17,816 nt of DNA, taken from positions 1 to 17,816 of the forward strand of contig CAKTGD010000013.1 in the NCBI GenBank assembly GCA_934561335.1, written 5' to 3'. This document shows positions 1-7,028 of this stretch, one piece after another (within the stretch, counting starts at the first letter, position 1; the number at the start of each line of letters is the position of its first letter). Source of the DNA: an uncultured Oscillospiraceae bacterium (GTDB lineage Bacteria > Bacillota_A > Clostridia > Oscillospirales > Oscillospiraceae). The notes beneath the pieces are model-generated. The model had not been told where the DNA came from, made no database searches, and worked only from the letters and a program-made list of their open reading frames with translations. The translations under genes and the position numbers were made by a program.

Positions 1-946
1 TGGCGATGGAGATCTCCTGATAGATGCGCTCGATGGCCTCGGCAAACATGGGAGCCACGGACAGGTACTTGATCTTGTCGCAGCCCTTGCCCATCTCCTC
101 GGGAATGGTGTTCAGCAGAGCCATCTCCTTGATGACGCTGTTGTTGATACGCTCCAGCGCGGGGCCGGACAGCACGCCGTGGCTGGCGCAGGCGTACACG
201 CTGTGGGCGCCGCCCACCTCTACGATGGCCTTGGCGGCGTTGCAGATGGAGCCGGCGGTATCCACCATGTCGTCAAACAGGATGCAGTCCTTGCCGGACA
301 CATCGCCGATGACGTTCATGACCTCGCACTGGTTGGCCTTCTGACGGCGCTTGTCCACGATGGCCAGATTCATGTGCAGCTTCTGGGCGAATGTACGGGC
401 GCGGGCCACGCTGCCCACGTCGGGAGACACCACCACCATGTTCTCGCACTTCTCGCCGAACTTCTTGGCATAGTAGTCCACAAACACGGGGTTGCCCAGC
501 AGATTATCCACGGGAATATCAAAGAAGCCCTGGATCTGGCTGGCATGGAGATCCATTGTCAGCACACGGTCAGCGCCGGAGGCGGTGATCATGTTGGCCA
601 CCAGCTTGGCGCTGATGGGGTCGCGGCTCTTGGCCTTGCGATCCTGACGGGCATAGCCGAAATAGGGGATCACGGCGGTGACGCGGCCTGCGCTGGCGCG
701 CTTGCAGGCGTCGATCATGATCAACAGTTCCATCAGGCTGTCATTGACGGGCTTGCAGGTGGAGTTGATGAGGAACACGTCGCTGCCGCGAACCGTCTCG
801 TACAAAGAGACGCTGGCCTCACCGTCTGCGAAGCTCTTGACTTCCGCCTCGCCCAGCTTGGTGCCGATGATCCTGCAGATCTCCTTTGCCAACGTGGGGT
901 TGGCGTTGCCGGTGAAAATTTTGATGTCCTTACCGTGAGAAATCAT
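1..946 (-). CDS. prs: Ribose-phosphate pyrophosphokinase (PRPP synthetase), 3' end cut by window edge
   Basis: Makes 5-phosphoribosyl-1-pyrophosphate from ribose 5-phosphate and ATP in the cytoplasm, feeding purine, pyrimidine, NAD, His and Trp synthesis. I translated it from the ATG at 946, which has a GAGG ribosome binding site about 9 nt upstream; 315 residues are visible. Family marks seen are an N-terminal domain with DGE (41-43), the signature DLHASQIQGFFD (132-143), the flexible-loop segment VDKRRQKA near 197-204 and the PRPP-binding loop FDDMVDTAGS (223-232). Bacterial Prs is usually about 315-320 residues, so only the last few residues and the stop should be missing. It is divergent from trmL and has an unusually long leader containing a small reading frame and a terminator. 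Identification is firm. Confidence 0.97.
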   Translation of the reverse strand, partial: MISHGKDIKIFTGNANPTLAKEICRIIGTKLGEAEVKSFADGEASVSLYETVRGSDVFLINSTCKPVNDSLMELLIMIDACKRASAGRVTAVIPYFGYARQDRKAKSRDPISAKLVANMITASGADRVLTMDLHASQIQGFFDIPVDNLLGNPVFVDYYAKKFGEKCENMVVVSPDVGSVARARTFAQKLHMNLAIVDKRRQKANQCEVMNVIGDVSGKDCILFDDMVDTAGSICNAAKAIVEVGGAHSVYACASHGVLSGPALERINNSVIKEMALLNTIPEEMGKGCDKIKYLSVAPMFAEAIERIYQEISIA

Positions 947-1028
947 GGGGGATATCCTCGCTTTCTGTTTTTCTTTTTTATGTAAAATTTCTATTTGCTG
1001 CTATCCTTATTTTTTACCCGGAAACAGG

Positions 1029-1100
1029 AAAAACCGCCACTACCGCAGACCGTCCGCCTTCGCCGGTGGGTGAGCGGACAAAGTATGCAGTATCAGCGGT
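1029..1100 (-). terminator. Intrinsic terminator inside the prs leader (candidate attenuator)
   Basis: Read on the minus strand, a 15-nt left arm (1100 to 1086, starting ACCGCTGATACTGCA) pairs with a 15-nt right arm (1047 to 1033, TGCGGTAGTGGCGGT) through Watson-Crick and G-U pairs with one mismatch. An inner stem GTCCGC/GCGGAC (1079-1074 with 1057-1052) stacks inside it. A run of five T follows at 1033-1029, then a second T-rich stretch. The left arm begins on the last base of the stop codon of the 21-codon reading frame, about 85 nt before prs. This is a sequence-level fold; no energy was computed. Confidence 0.6.
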
Positions 1101-1165
1101 TACAAGGCGGTAAAGGCGCCGGTTCCGCCGGCGCAGTAATCGACAACGAGCTGATTGTAATCCAT
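1100..1165 (-). CDS. Putative 21-residue leader peptide or small protein upstream of prs
   Basis: A short minus-strand reading frame with ATG at 1165 and TAA at 1102-1100, preceded by a near-perfect ribosome binding site GGGAGGTG (1181-1174) spaced 8 nt from the start. The peptide begins MDYNQLVVDY, has a single Cys at residue 11, then a Gly/Ala/Thr-rich part ending GAFTAL. It has no signal peptide or membrane helix, and I recognise no family. Codons 11-17 contain a 7-bp hairpin (GCGCCGG/CCGGCGC). It lies between the promoter at about 1268 and the terminator at 1029-1100, all upstream of prs. The strong ribosome binding site argues for real translation; a role in attenuating prs is inference. 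It could instead be a separate small gene. Confidence 0.5.
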   Translation of the reverse strand: MDYNQLVVDYCAGGTGAFTAL

Positions 1166-1267
1166 CGGAACGACACCTCCCTGAGACACTGTTACGCGAT
1201 TCCGCCGGCCGTAAGGCCTTTGGACGCAAAGCGTTCGAGTCGGCACGCTTGATGCATGCACAATCCT

Positions 1268-1273
1268 ATTATA
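1268..1273 (-). promoter_or_regulatory. Extended -10 promoter of the prs leader
   Basis: The minus strand reads TGTTATAATA, a perfect TATAAT (1273 to 1268) with an upstream TG that makes an extended -10 element. No good -35 is seen at 16-18 nt, as expected for extended -10 promoters. Transcription would start near 1261, giving a prs leader of about 315 nt. The T-rich sequence further upstream (1280-1340) could act as an UP-like element. Confidence 0.65.
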
Positions 1274-1440
1274 ACATGTTCTTTACAAAAATCCAGTCTT
1301 TTATCATGAAAATGCAACAACTTTTTTTATATGGCGGCGCAAAAAATCGGGGGATATGTCGAAATGTGGTTTTTCTGTGGTTTTTATCATTCAAAATCAA
1401 TATTTTTATGAGAAAAATCCTCTTTTTAACAATTTCGATG
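1274..1440. other. A+T-rich divergent spacer between prs and trmL promoters
   Basis: This stretch between the two divergent promoters is clearly more A+T-rich than the coding DNA around it, with T runs at 1320-1327 and A runs near 1340. I see no gene, RNA fold or operator repeat that I can support. Confidence 0.5.
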
Positions 1441-1469
1441 TTGAATTTTCCAGCGGTTTGCATTATACT
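1441..1469 (+). promoter_or_regulatory. Sigma-A-type promoter of the trmL-pgk-tpiA-gpmI operon
   Basis: The -35 TTGAAT (1441-1446) and -10 TATACT (1464-1469) are separated by exactly 17 nt, and both are close to consensus. Transcription would begin near 1476, leaving a short leader of about 30 nt before trmL. No comparable promoter was seen in the gaps before pgk, tpiA or gpmI. Confidence 0.75.
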
Positions 1470-1505
1470 AGGCAGAGCTTTTTGAACACAAGGAGAGAAA
1501 GCTTC

Positions 1506-2003
1506 ATGCTGAACATTGTACTGGTGGAGCCGGAGATCCCGCAAAATTGCGGCAACATCGCCCGCACATGCGCCGCCACCGGCGCCGCGCTGCACCTGAT
1601 CCGCCCGCTGGGCTTTGACATTTCCGACCGCGCCGTGAAACGGGCAGGTCTGGACTACTGGCATCTGGTGACGGTGCGGGACTATGAGGGGCTGGACGAT
1701 TTTTTCCGCCGCAATCCGGAGGCCGCCGATAACATGTGGCTGGCCACCACCAAGGCGCCGCAGGACTATACCCGCGCCCGGTTCTCACCGGAGTGCTGGC
1801 TTTTTTTCGGCAAGGAGACGGCGGGACTGCCGGAGGATTTCCGCATGGCCCACTATGACCGATGCATCCGCCTGCCCATGCGCGGCGAGGCGAGAAGTCT
1901 GAATCTGAGCAACTCCGTGGCCATTCTTACCTACGAGGCGCTGCGGCAGAACGGCTTTCCCGGGCTGAGCGGCACCGGCGAGATGGCACAGGCGCAAAAG
2001 TGA
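1506..2003 (+). CDS. trmL: tRNA (cytidine(34)-2'-O)-methyltransferase, SPOUT family
   Basis: A 165-residue SPOUT-class RNA methyltransferase of the TrmL (YibK/CspR) type. The family 2'-O-methylates the wobble base C34/U34 of tRNA-Leu using S-adenosylmethionine, acting as a dimer with a trefoil knot. Seen in the sequence are the N-terminal VEPEIPQNCGNIARTC (7-22), FGKETAGLP (101-109) in the AdoMet-binding knot and ARSLNLSNSVAI (129-140) at the C-terminal knot. The length is typical. The start at 1506 is chosen because AGGAG (1491-1495) lies 10 nt upstream and the conserved N terminus begins there; an in-frame extension upstream would cross the promoter. It is the first gene of the glycolytic operon, 43 nt before pgk. 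Confidence 0.93.
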   Translation: MLNIVLVEPEIPQNCGNIARTCAATGAALHLIRPLGFDISDRAVKRAGLDYWHLVTVRDYEGLDDFFRRNPEAADNMWLATTKAPQDYTRARFSPECWLFFGKETAGLPEDFRMAHYDRCIRLPMRGEARSLNLSNSVAILTYEALRQNGFPGLSGTGEMAQAQK

Positions 2004-2046
2004 ACACCCAAGAGACCCCACTTCTGAGATAAGGAGATAGAGTAAT

Positions 2047-3240
2047 ATGAATTACAACAAGAAAACCGTCATGGACGTGGACGTTGCAGGCAAGAAGGTC
2101 TTGCTGCGCTGCGACTTCAATGTGCCTCAGGATAAGGCAACCGGCGCCATCACCAGCGACAAGCGCATTGTGGCCTCCCTGCCCACCATCCGCTACCTGC
2201 TGGAGCGCGGCGCGGCGGTCATCGCCTGCTCCCATCTGGGCAAGCCCAAGGGCGAATGGAAGGAAAAGCTGAGCCTTGCCCCTGTGGCAGAGCGTCTCAG
2301 CGAGCTGTTGGGACAGGAGGTCATCTTCGCCAAGGACATCGTGGGCGAGGACGCCAAGGCCAAGGCCGCGGCTCTGAAGGGCGGCCAGATCATGCTGCTG
2401 GAAAACCTGCGCTTTGATATCCGCGAAGAAAAGAACGGGCCCGACTTTGCCAAGGAGCTGGCCTCTATGGCGGAGCTGTATGTGTCCGACGCCTTCGGCA
2501 CTGTGCACCGCGCCCACGCCTCCACCGCCGGTGTGGCGGCCTATCTGCCCGCCGTGTCCGGCCTGCTGGTGGCCCGGGAGCTGGAAATCATGGGCAAGGC
2601 GCTGGACGACCCCAAGCGGCCCTTTGTGGCGGTGCTGGGCGGCGCCAAGATCAGCGACAAGCTGAACGTGATCCGCAATCTGCTGGACAAGGCCGACACC
2701 GTGATCATCGGCGGCGGCATGGCCTATACCTTTGCCAAGGCGCAGGGCGGCTCCATCGGCAAGAGCCTGTGCGAGGAGGATAAGCTGGACTACGCGCTGG
2801 AGATGATCGAAAAGGCCAAGCGCAACGGCGTGGAGCTGCTGCTGCCCGCCGACACCATGGCGGCCGACGACTTCTCCAATGACGCCAAGCGTCAGGTGGT
2901 CAGCACCATGGCCATTCCCGACGGCTGGGAGGGCATGGACATCGGGCCGGAGACCATCAAGAGCTTCTGCGCCGCTGTGAAGGGCGCAGGCACCGTGGTA
3001 TGGAACGGCCCCATGGGCGTATTTGAATTTGAGAACTTTGCCGCAGGCACCCGGGCCATGGCGCAGGCGCTGGCCGACAGCGGCGCGGTGACCATCGTGG
3101 GCGGCGGCGACAGCGCGGCAGCCGTGGAGCAGATGGGCTTTGCCGACAAGATCACCCACATCTCCACCGGCGGCGGCGCTTCGCTGGAGTTTTTGGAGGG
3201 CAAGGAGCTGCCCGGTGTGGCGTGCCTGCTGAATAAATAA
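2047..3240 (+). CDS. pgk: Phosphoglycerate kinase
   Basis: Transfers phosphate from 1,3-bisphosphoglycerate to ADP, the first ATP-yielding step of glycolysis, in the cytoplasm. The protein has 397 residues, the normal family length. The signature RCDFNVP (21-27) is near the N terminus, SHLGKPKG (about 62-69) and LLENLRF lie in the N domain, and the C-domain nucleotide site shows [17 protein letters not shown] and GGGDSAAA. An AAGGAG ribosome binding site (2031-2036) precedes the ATG by 10 nt. It is second in the operon after trmL. Glyceraldehyde-3-phosphate dehydrogenase, often the gene before pgk, is not adjacent here. Confidence 0.98.
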   Translation: MNYNKKTVMDVDVAGKKVLLRCDFNVPQDKATGAITSDKRIVASLPTIRYLLERGAAVIACSHLGKPKGEWKEKLSLAPVAERLSELLGQEVIFAKDIVGEDAKAKAAALKGGQIMLLENLRFDIREEKNGPDFAKELASMAELYVSDAFGTVHRAHASTAGVAAYLPAVSGLLVARELEIMGKALDDPKRPFVAVLGGAKISDKLNVIRNLLDKADTVIIGGGMAYTFAKAQGGSIGKSLCEEDKLDYALEMIEKAKRNGVELLLPADTMAADDFSNDAKRQVVSTMAIPDGWEGMDIGPETIKSFCAAVKGAGTVVWNGPMGVFEFENFAAGTRAMAQALADSGAVTIVGGGDSAAAVEQMGFADKITHISTGGGASLEFLEGKELPGVACLLNK

Positions 3241-3342
3241 GCAATATCCCGGACTCTGCCGCATCGCCGGGACAGGTATGACGCGGCGGACAGGATTTAT
3301 TTCTTAATTTGATGATTTAAAATAGACAGAGGAGTTAAAACT

Positions 3343-4116
3343 ATGAATCGCAGATATCGTAAGACGATCATCGCCGGCAACTGGAAAATGAACATGACCG
3401 CCAGCGAAACCAAGAAGTTTGCCGAGGAGCTGAAATCCCTGATGCCCAAGGCCAAGTGGTGCGACGTGGTGGTGTGCGTACCCGCCGTCAACATCTCCAC
3501 CGCCATCCGCGCTTTCAAGGACCTGCGGGTGTCCGTCGGCGCGCAGAACGTGTTTTATGAGAAGTCCGGCGCTTTCACCGGCGAGGTGTCCGCCGAGATG
3601 CTGAAGGATCTGGGCGTGAAGTACGTCATCATCGGACACTCCGAGCGGCGGCAGTATTTCGGCGAGACCGATATGACCGTCAACAAGAAGGCACTGGCCG
3701 CACTGGAGGCGGGACTGCACCCCATTATCTGCGTGGGCGAGACGCTGGAGCAGCGGGAGCTGGGCATCACCATGGAGCTGATCGCCTTGCAGGTGAAGTC
3801 CGCGCTGGCCGGCGTGCCCGCCGAGAAGCTGCGCAAGTGCGTGATCGCCTATGAGCCTGTGTGGGCCATCGGCACGGGAAAGACTGCCACCGCCGAGCAG
3901 GCTGCGGAGGTGTGCACCTTCATCCGCACCACCGTGCGCCATCTGTACGGCGCACGCATCGCACGCTCCATCACCATTCAGTACGGTGGCTCCATGAAGC
4001 CCTCCAACGCTGCGGAGCTGCTGAGCCAGAGCGATATCGACGGCGGCCTGATCGGCGGCGCCAGCTTGAAACCTGCCGAATTTGTGGAGATCATCAACGC
4101 GGCCAATCAGGACTGA
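3343..4116 (+). CDS. tpiA: Triosephosphate isomerase
   Basis: Interconverts dihydroxyacetone phosphate and glyceraldehyde 3-phosphate as a cytoplasmic (beta/alpha)8-barrel dimer. The protein has 257 residues. The catalytic Asn13 and Lys15 lie in GNWKMN (12-17), the electrophile His99 in IIGHSERR (97-103), the general base Glu171 in [14 protein letters not shown] with the mobile loop 6, and the phosphate-binding YGGS and IGGAS motifs near 214 and 237. GAGGAG about 8 nt upstream supports the ATG at 3343. The gap from pgk is 102 nt and holds only a weak 6-bp hairpin (TCCCGG/CCGGGA near 3247-3272) without a T run, so cotranscription with pgk is likely. Confidence 0.98.
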   Translation: MNRRYRKTIIAGNWKMNMTASETKKFAEELKSLMPKAKWCDVVVCVPAVNISTAIRAFKDLRVSVGAQNVFYEKSGAFTGEVSAEMLKDLGVKYVIIGHSERRQYFGETDMTVNKKALAALEAGLHPIICVGETLEQRELGITMELIALQVKSALAGVPAEKLRKCVIAYEPVWAIGTGKTATAEQAAEVCTFIRTTVRHLYGARIARSITIQYGGSMKPSNAAELLSQSDIDGGLIGGASLKPAEFVEIINAANQD

Positions 4117-4139
4117 CATACGGGAAAGGAAGGTCTGCA

Positions 4140-5651
4140 ATGAACAAGACACCGACTACGCTGATCATTATGGACGGCTTCGGCCTGGCGCCCGCCAGTG
4201 ACGATAACGCTGTCACGATGGCCAATACGCCGGTGCTGGATCGGCTGTTCCGGGAATATGCCAACACAACGCTGTCTGCCAGCGGTCTGGATGTGGGACT
4301 GCCCGCAGGACAGATGGGCAACAGCGAGGTGGGCCACACCAATATCGGCGGCGGCCGGGTGGTCTTTCAGGATCTGCCCCGCATCAGCCGCGCCATTGAT
4401 GACGGCAGCTTTTTTCAGAACGAAGCATACAACCGGGCTATGGACGCATGTGTGAAAAACGGCACCAGCCTGCATCTGTACGGACTGCTGTCCGACGGCG
4501 GCGTTCATTCCCATATCAGCCATCTGTATGCCCTGCTGCGGATGGCAAAGGAGAAGGGCCTTGAAAAGGTCTATGTACACTGCTTCCTGGACGGACGGGA
4601 CGTTTCCCCCACCAGCGGCAAGGGCTTTGTACAGGAATTGCAGGATACCTGCGCCCAGATCGGCGTGGGTAAGATCGCCACGGTGATGGGACGCTACTAC
4701 GCCATGGACCGTGATAAGCGCTGGGAACGGGTGCAGATGGCCTATGACGCCATGGTATATGGCGAGGGCGCACGCAATCCCGACCCGGTGGACGCAGTGG
4801 CCAAGAGCTACGAAAACGGCGTAACGGACGAGTTTATGGAGCCGGTGGTCTGCCAGAGCGAGGGCACCATCAACGACAACGACAGCGTGATCTTCTTCAA
4901 CTTCCGGCCCGACCGGGCACGGGAGATCACCCGCGCCATCGTGGATCCCGATTTTGACGGCTTTGCCCGGGAATATTTCCCCACCACCTATGTGTGCAAC
5001 ACCGAATACGACGCCTCCATGCCCAATGTGCTGGTGGCATGGCCCCGCGTGGCGGTGAAGAACGGACTGGGCGAATATCTCAGCAGCATGGGTATGACGC
5101 AGCTGCGCATCGCCGAAACGGAGAAATACGCCCATGTGACCTTCTTCTTCAACGGCGGCGTGGAGACGCAGTATCCCGGCGAGGACCGGGTGCTGGTGCC
5201 CTCTCCCAAGGTGGACACCTATGATCTCCAGCCGGAGATGAGCGCCGTGGAGGTATGCGACAAGTGCGTGGAGCGCATTGAGTCGGGCGCGTATGACGTA
5301 ATCATCCTGAACTTTGCCAACTGTGATATGGTGGGACACACCGGCGTGCTGGCGGCTGCCGTCAAGGCGGTGGAGACCGTGGATACCTGCGTGGGCCGCG
5401 TGGTGGAGGCCACCTTGAAGATGGGCGGCATCGCCATGGTCACGGCCGACCACGGCAACGCCGAGGACATGAAGCAGCCTGACGGCAGCCCCATGACCGC
5501 CCACACCACCAATCCGGTGCCGTTTATTCTGTGCGGCGCCGGCAGCGAGCTGCGCCATGGCCGGCTGGCCGACATCGCCCCCACCATTCTGGATGTGATG
5601 GGCCTTGCCTGCCCGGAGGAGATGGACGGCAGAACGCTGATCGTAAGATAA
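4140..5651 (+). CDS. gpmI: 2,3-bisphosphoglycerate-independent phosphoglycerate mutase
   Basis: Interconverts 3- and 2-phosphoglycerate through a phosphoserine intermediate. It is a Mn2+-dependent enzyme of the alkaline phosphatase superfamily, and no bisphosphoglycerate cofactor is needed. The protein has 503 residues, typical for the family. The metal-binding MDGFG is at 11-15 and the nucleophile Ser62 lies in GQMGNSEVGHTNIG (57-70). FLDGRDVSP and the substrate-binding FFNFRPDRARE follow, and the C-terminal NCDMVGHTG and TADHGNAEDM supply the second metal cluster. I chose the start at 4140, 23 nt after tpiA, because an AAGGAAGG ribosome binding site precedes it and the conserved N terminus starts there. 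The reading frame remains open upstream within tpiA, but that extension has no family similarity. Last gene of the glycolytic operon. Confidence 0.97.
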   Translation: MNKTPTTLIIMDGFGLAPASDDNAVTMANTPVLDRLFREYANTTLSASGLDVGLPAGQMGNSEVGHTNIGGGRVVFQDLPRISRAIDDGSFFQNEAYNRAMDACVKNGTSLHLYGLLSDGGVHSHISHLYALLRMAKEKGLEKVYVHCFLDGRDVSPTSGKGFVQELQDTCAQIGVGKIATVMGRYYAMDRDKRWERVQMAYDAMVYGEGARNPDPVDAVAKSYENGVTDEFMEPVVCQSEGTINDNDSVIFFNFRPDRAREITRAIVDPDFDGFAREYFPTTYVCNTEYDASMPNVLVAWPRVAVKNGLGEYLSSMGMTQLRIAETEKYAHVTFFFNGGVETQYPGEDRVLVPSPKVDTYDLQPEMSAVEVCDKCVERIESGAYDVIILNFANCDMVGHTGVLAAAVKAVETVDTCVGRVVEATLKMGGIAMVTADHGNAEDMKQPDGSPMTAHTTNPVPFILCGAGSELRHGRLADIAPTILDVMGLACPEEMDGRTLIVR

Positions 5652-5655
5652 AAGG

Positions 5656-5845
5656 GTGGCATGAAATCTTCGATTTCATTGCCAAAGGGATTGCGGCCGA
5701 CTGCGGGCGTCCCTCGGACACGCCGGTGGCCGGGAAGTATTTTTCTGAGGCACATGCCGTCAGAAAAATGATTCGATTTTTTCGCGTCTGCGGATGCGAA
5801 CTTTGCAAGGCTTTTGTAGGGGCGGACGACTCTGTCCGCCCCTGC
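5656..5845. repeat. Array of five consecutive palindromes between gpmI and the gpsA-like gene
   Basis: Five inverted repeats follow each other. (1) 5658-5683: arms GGCATGAAATC and GATTTCATTGCC with one bulge. (2) 5706-5724: arms GGCGTCC and GGACACGCC. (3) 5739-5769: perfect 10-bp arms ATTTTTCTGA and TCAGAAAAAT around a GGC/GCC inner stem. (4) 5781-5800: arms TTCGCGTC and GATGCGAA. (5) 5816-5845: perfect 10-bp arms AGGGGCGGAC and GTCCGCCCCT, extendable to 12 bp. The last one, with the flanking TTTTGTAGGGGCGGAC, resembles short palindromes I know to be common between genes in Oscillospiraceae-type genomes; that is from memory. No T run follows any stem closely, so none is a standard terminator, though they may stabilise the 3' end of the gpmI mRNA. 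Confidence 0.7.
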
Positions 5846-5895
5846 CATATAGCACGACATACTTTACTATTCCCTCAACTCAGGAGGAACCTCAT

Positions 5896-6858
5896 ATGAA
5901 TATCACCGTTATCGGCTGCGGGCGCTGGGGCTCGCTGATTACATGGTATCTCAATCGCACAGGGCACAACGTGACGCTGTATGGCCGGGCAGGCTCGGCG
6001 CGGATGCAGCGGTTTCTGGAAAGCCGCAGCAATGATTTGCTGACACTGCCGGAATCCATCACCCTGTCCACCGATCTGAACTGCGTGAAAAACGCGGAGG
6101 TCATCATTATTTCCATTGGCTCCCAGAGCCTGCGGGGACTGATGGAGGAGCTGCGCCCCATGGCGCTGCGGGATAAGATTTTTGTGCTGTGTATGAAAGG
6201 TCTGGAGATCGGCACAGGTAAGCGGCTCAGTCAGGTGGCCCGCGAATATCTGGATCCCTCCAACGCCATCGCCGTCTGGCTGGGGCCGGGGCATGTGCAG
6301 GAATTCTACCGCGGCGTGCCCAACTGCATGGTCATCGACAGCGAGGATGCGCAGGTAAAGGAGCGTTTGGTGCGGGAATTCTCCAGCAATCTGATCCGCT
6401 TCTATTACGGCAACGACCTGCTGGGCAACGAGGTGGGCGCGGCGGCCAAGAACGTGGTGGGCATCGCCGCCGGATTTCTGGACGGCGCAGGCCTTGTGAC
6501 GCTCAAGGGCGCGCTGATGAGCCGGGGCACCCGGGAGGTGGCGCGGCTGATCCGGGCCATGGGCGGCAATGAGCTGTCGGCCTACGGACTGTGCCATCTG
6601 GGCGACTATGAGGCCACCGTATTCTCCCCCTACAGCCACAACCGGCAGTTCGGCGAGTGCTTTGTCCAGGGCAAGCCCTATACAAAGCTGGCCGAGGGCT
6701 ACTACACGGCCAAGGCGCTGGTGCAGCTGGGGCAGGAATACGGCGTGGAGCTGCCCATATGCCAGTCGGTCTATCACATCCTCTATGAAAACGGCGACCC
6801 CCATGAGGCGATACGGATGCTGATGGGACGGGATCTGAAGGGTGAGTTCGACAACTGA
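5896..6858 (+). CDS. gpsA: NAD(P)-dependent glycerol-3-phosphate dehydrogenase, divergent GpsA family
   Basis: Predicted to reduce dihydroxyacetone phosphate to sn-glycerol 3-phosphate for membrane lipid synthesis. The protein has 320 residues, slightly short of the usual 330-340. The N-terminal Rossmann motif is VIGCGRWGS (5-13). KGLE (101-104) and the catalytic Lys185 in GNEVGAAAKNVVGIAAG (177-193) are kept. The substrate-binding block reads GDYEATVFSPYSHNRQFG (236-253) where typical GpsA has GDLxxTCxSxxSRNRxxG. The usual GPSFAxE motif is replaced by LGPGHVQEF (129-137). GGAGG (5883-5887) lies about 8 nt before the ATG. It follows the glycolytic operon, which supplies its substrate through tpiA, after the palindrome array. 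The superfamily is certain; the exact substrate is less so because of the altered motifs. Confidence 0.82.
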   Translation: MNITVIGCGRWGSLITWYLNRTGHNVTLYGRAGSARMQRFLESRSNDLLTLPESITLSTDLNCVKNAEVIIISIGSQSLRGLMEELRPMALRDKIFVLCMKGLEIGTGKRLSQVAREYLDPSNAIAVWLGPGHVQEFYRGVPNCMVIDSEDAQVKERLVREFSSNLIRFYYGNDLLGNEVGAAAKNVVGIAAGFLDGAGLVTLKGALMSRGTREVARLIRAMGGNELSAYGLCHLGDYEATVFSPYSHNRQFGECFVQGKPYTKLAEGYYTAKALVQLGQEYGVELPICQSVYHILYENGDPHEAIRMLMGRDLKGEFDN

Positions 6859-6924
6859 GAAGGCATCTGCCAAGGCGGCAGATTTTCCTGATAAACCGGC
6901 GTTCTCCGTAAAAATGTATAAAAT

Positions 6925-6964
6925 GACCTCTGCTTGACCAAAATAGGCGGCAGAGGTCTTTTTT
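6925..6964 (+). terminator. Intrinsic terminator after the gpsA-like gene
   Basis: A perfect 9-bp stem, GACCTCTGC (6925-6933) with GCAGAGGTC (6950-6958), is followed by six T (6959-6964). It lies 66 nt after the stop codon and separates this gene from the M23 peptidase gene. Confidence 0.88.
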
Positions 6965-6969
6965 CATTC

Positions 6970-6986
6970 CGGCCGGCCGCCGGCCG
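6970..6986. repeat. 17-nt G+C-only palindrome before the M23 peptidase gene
   Basis: CGGCCGGC (6970-6977) and GCCGGCCG (6979-6986) form a perfect inverted repeat around one C. It sits just after the terminator and about 40 nt before the next start codon. It could be a very stable small hairpin or an operator-like site; its function is unknown. Confidence 0.55.
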
Positions 6987-7028
6987 TAACAGGCGGCCAT
7001 CGGAGAGCATCCGGTGAAAGGAGACGCT

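Noticed and set aside
1927..3264. Minus-strand open frame of about 445 codons opposite pgk
   Set aside because: It is fully antisense to phosphoglycerate kinase with complement-like composition. The pgk frame has family motifs and a ribosome binding site.
4107..5558. Minus-strand open frame of about 483 codons opposite gpmI
   Set aside because: Same reasoning: gpmI carries all catalytic motifs on the plus strand.
5219..5860. Minus-strand open frame spanning the 3' end of gpmI and the palindrome spacer
   Set aside because: No ribosome binding site or domain. Its apparent N terminus is translated repeat sequence, which often yields spurious hypothetical proteins.
6987..7020. Sigma-F-type promoter before the SpoIIQ-like gene
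   Set aside because: GGAGAGCAT fits the loose -10 pattern GGnnAnnnT, but no -35 at the proper distance was found.
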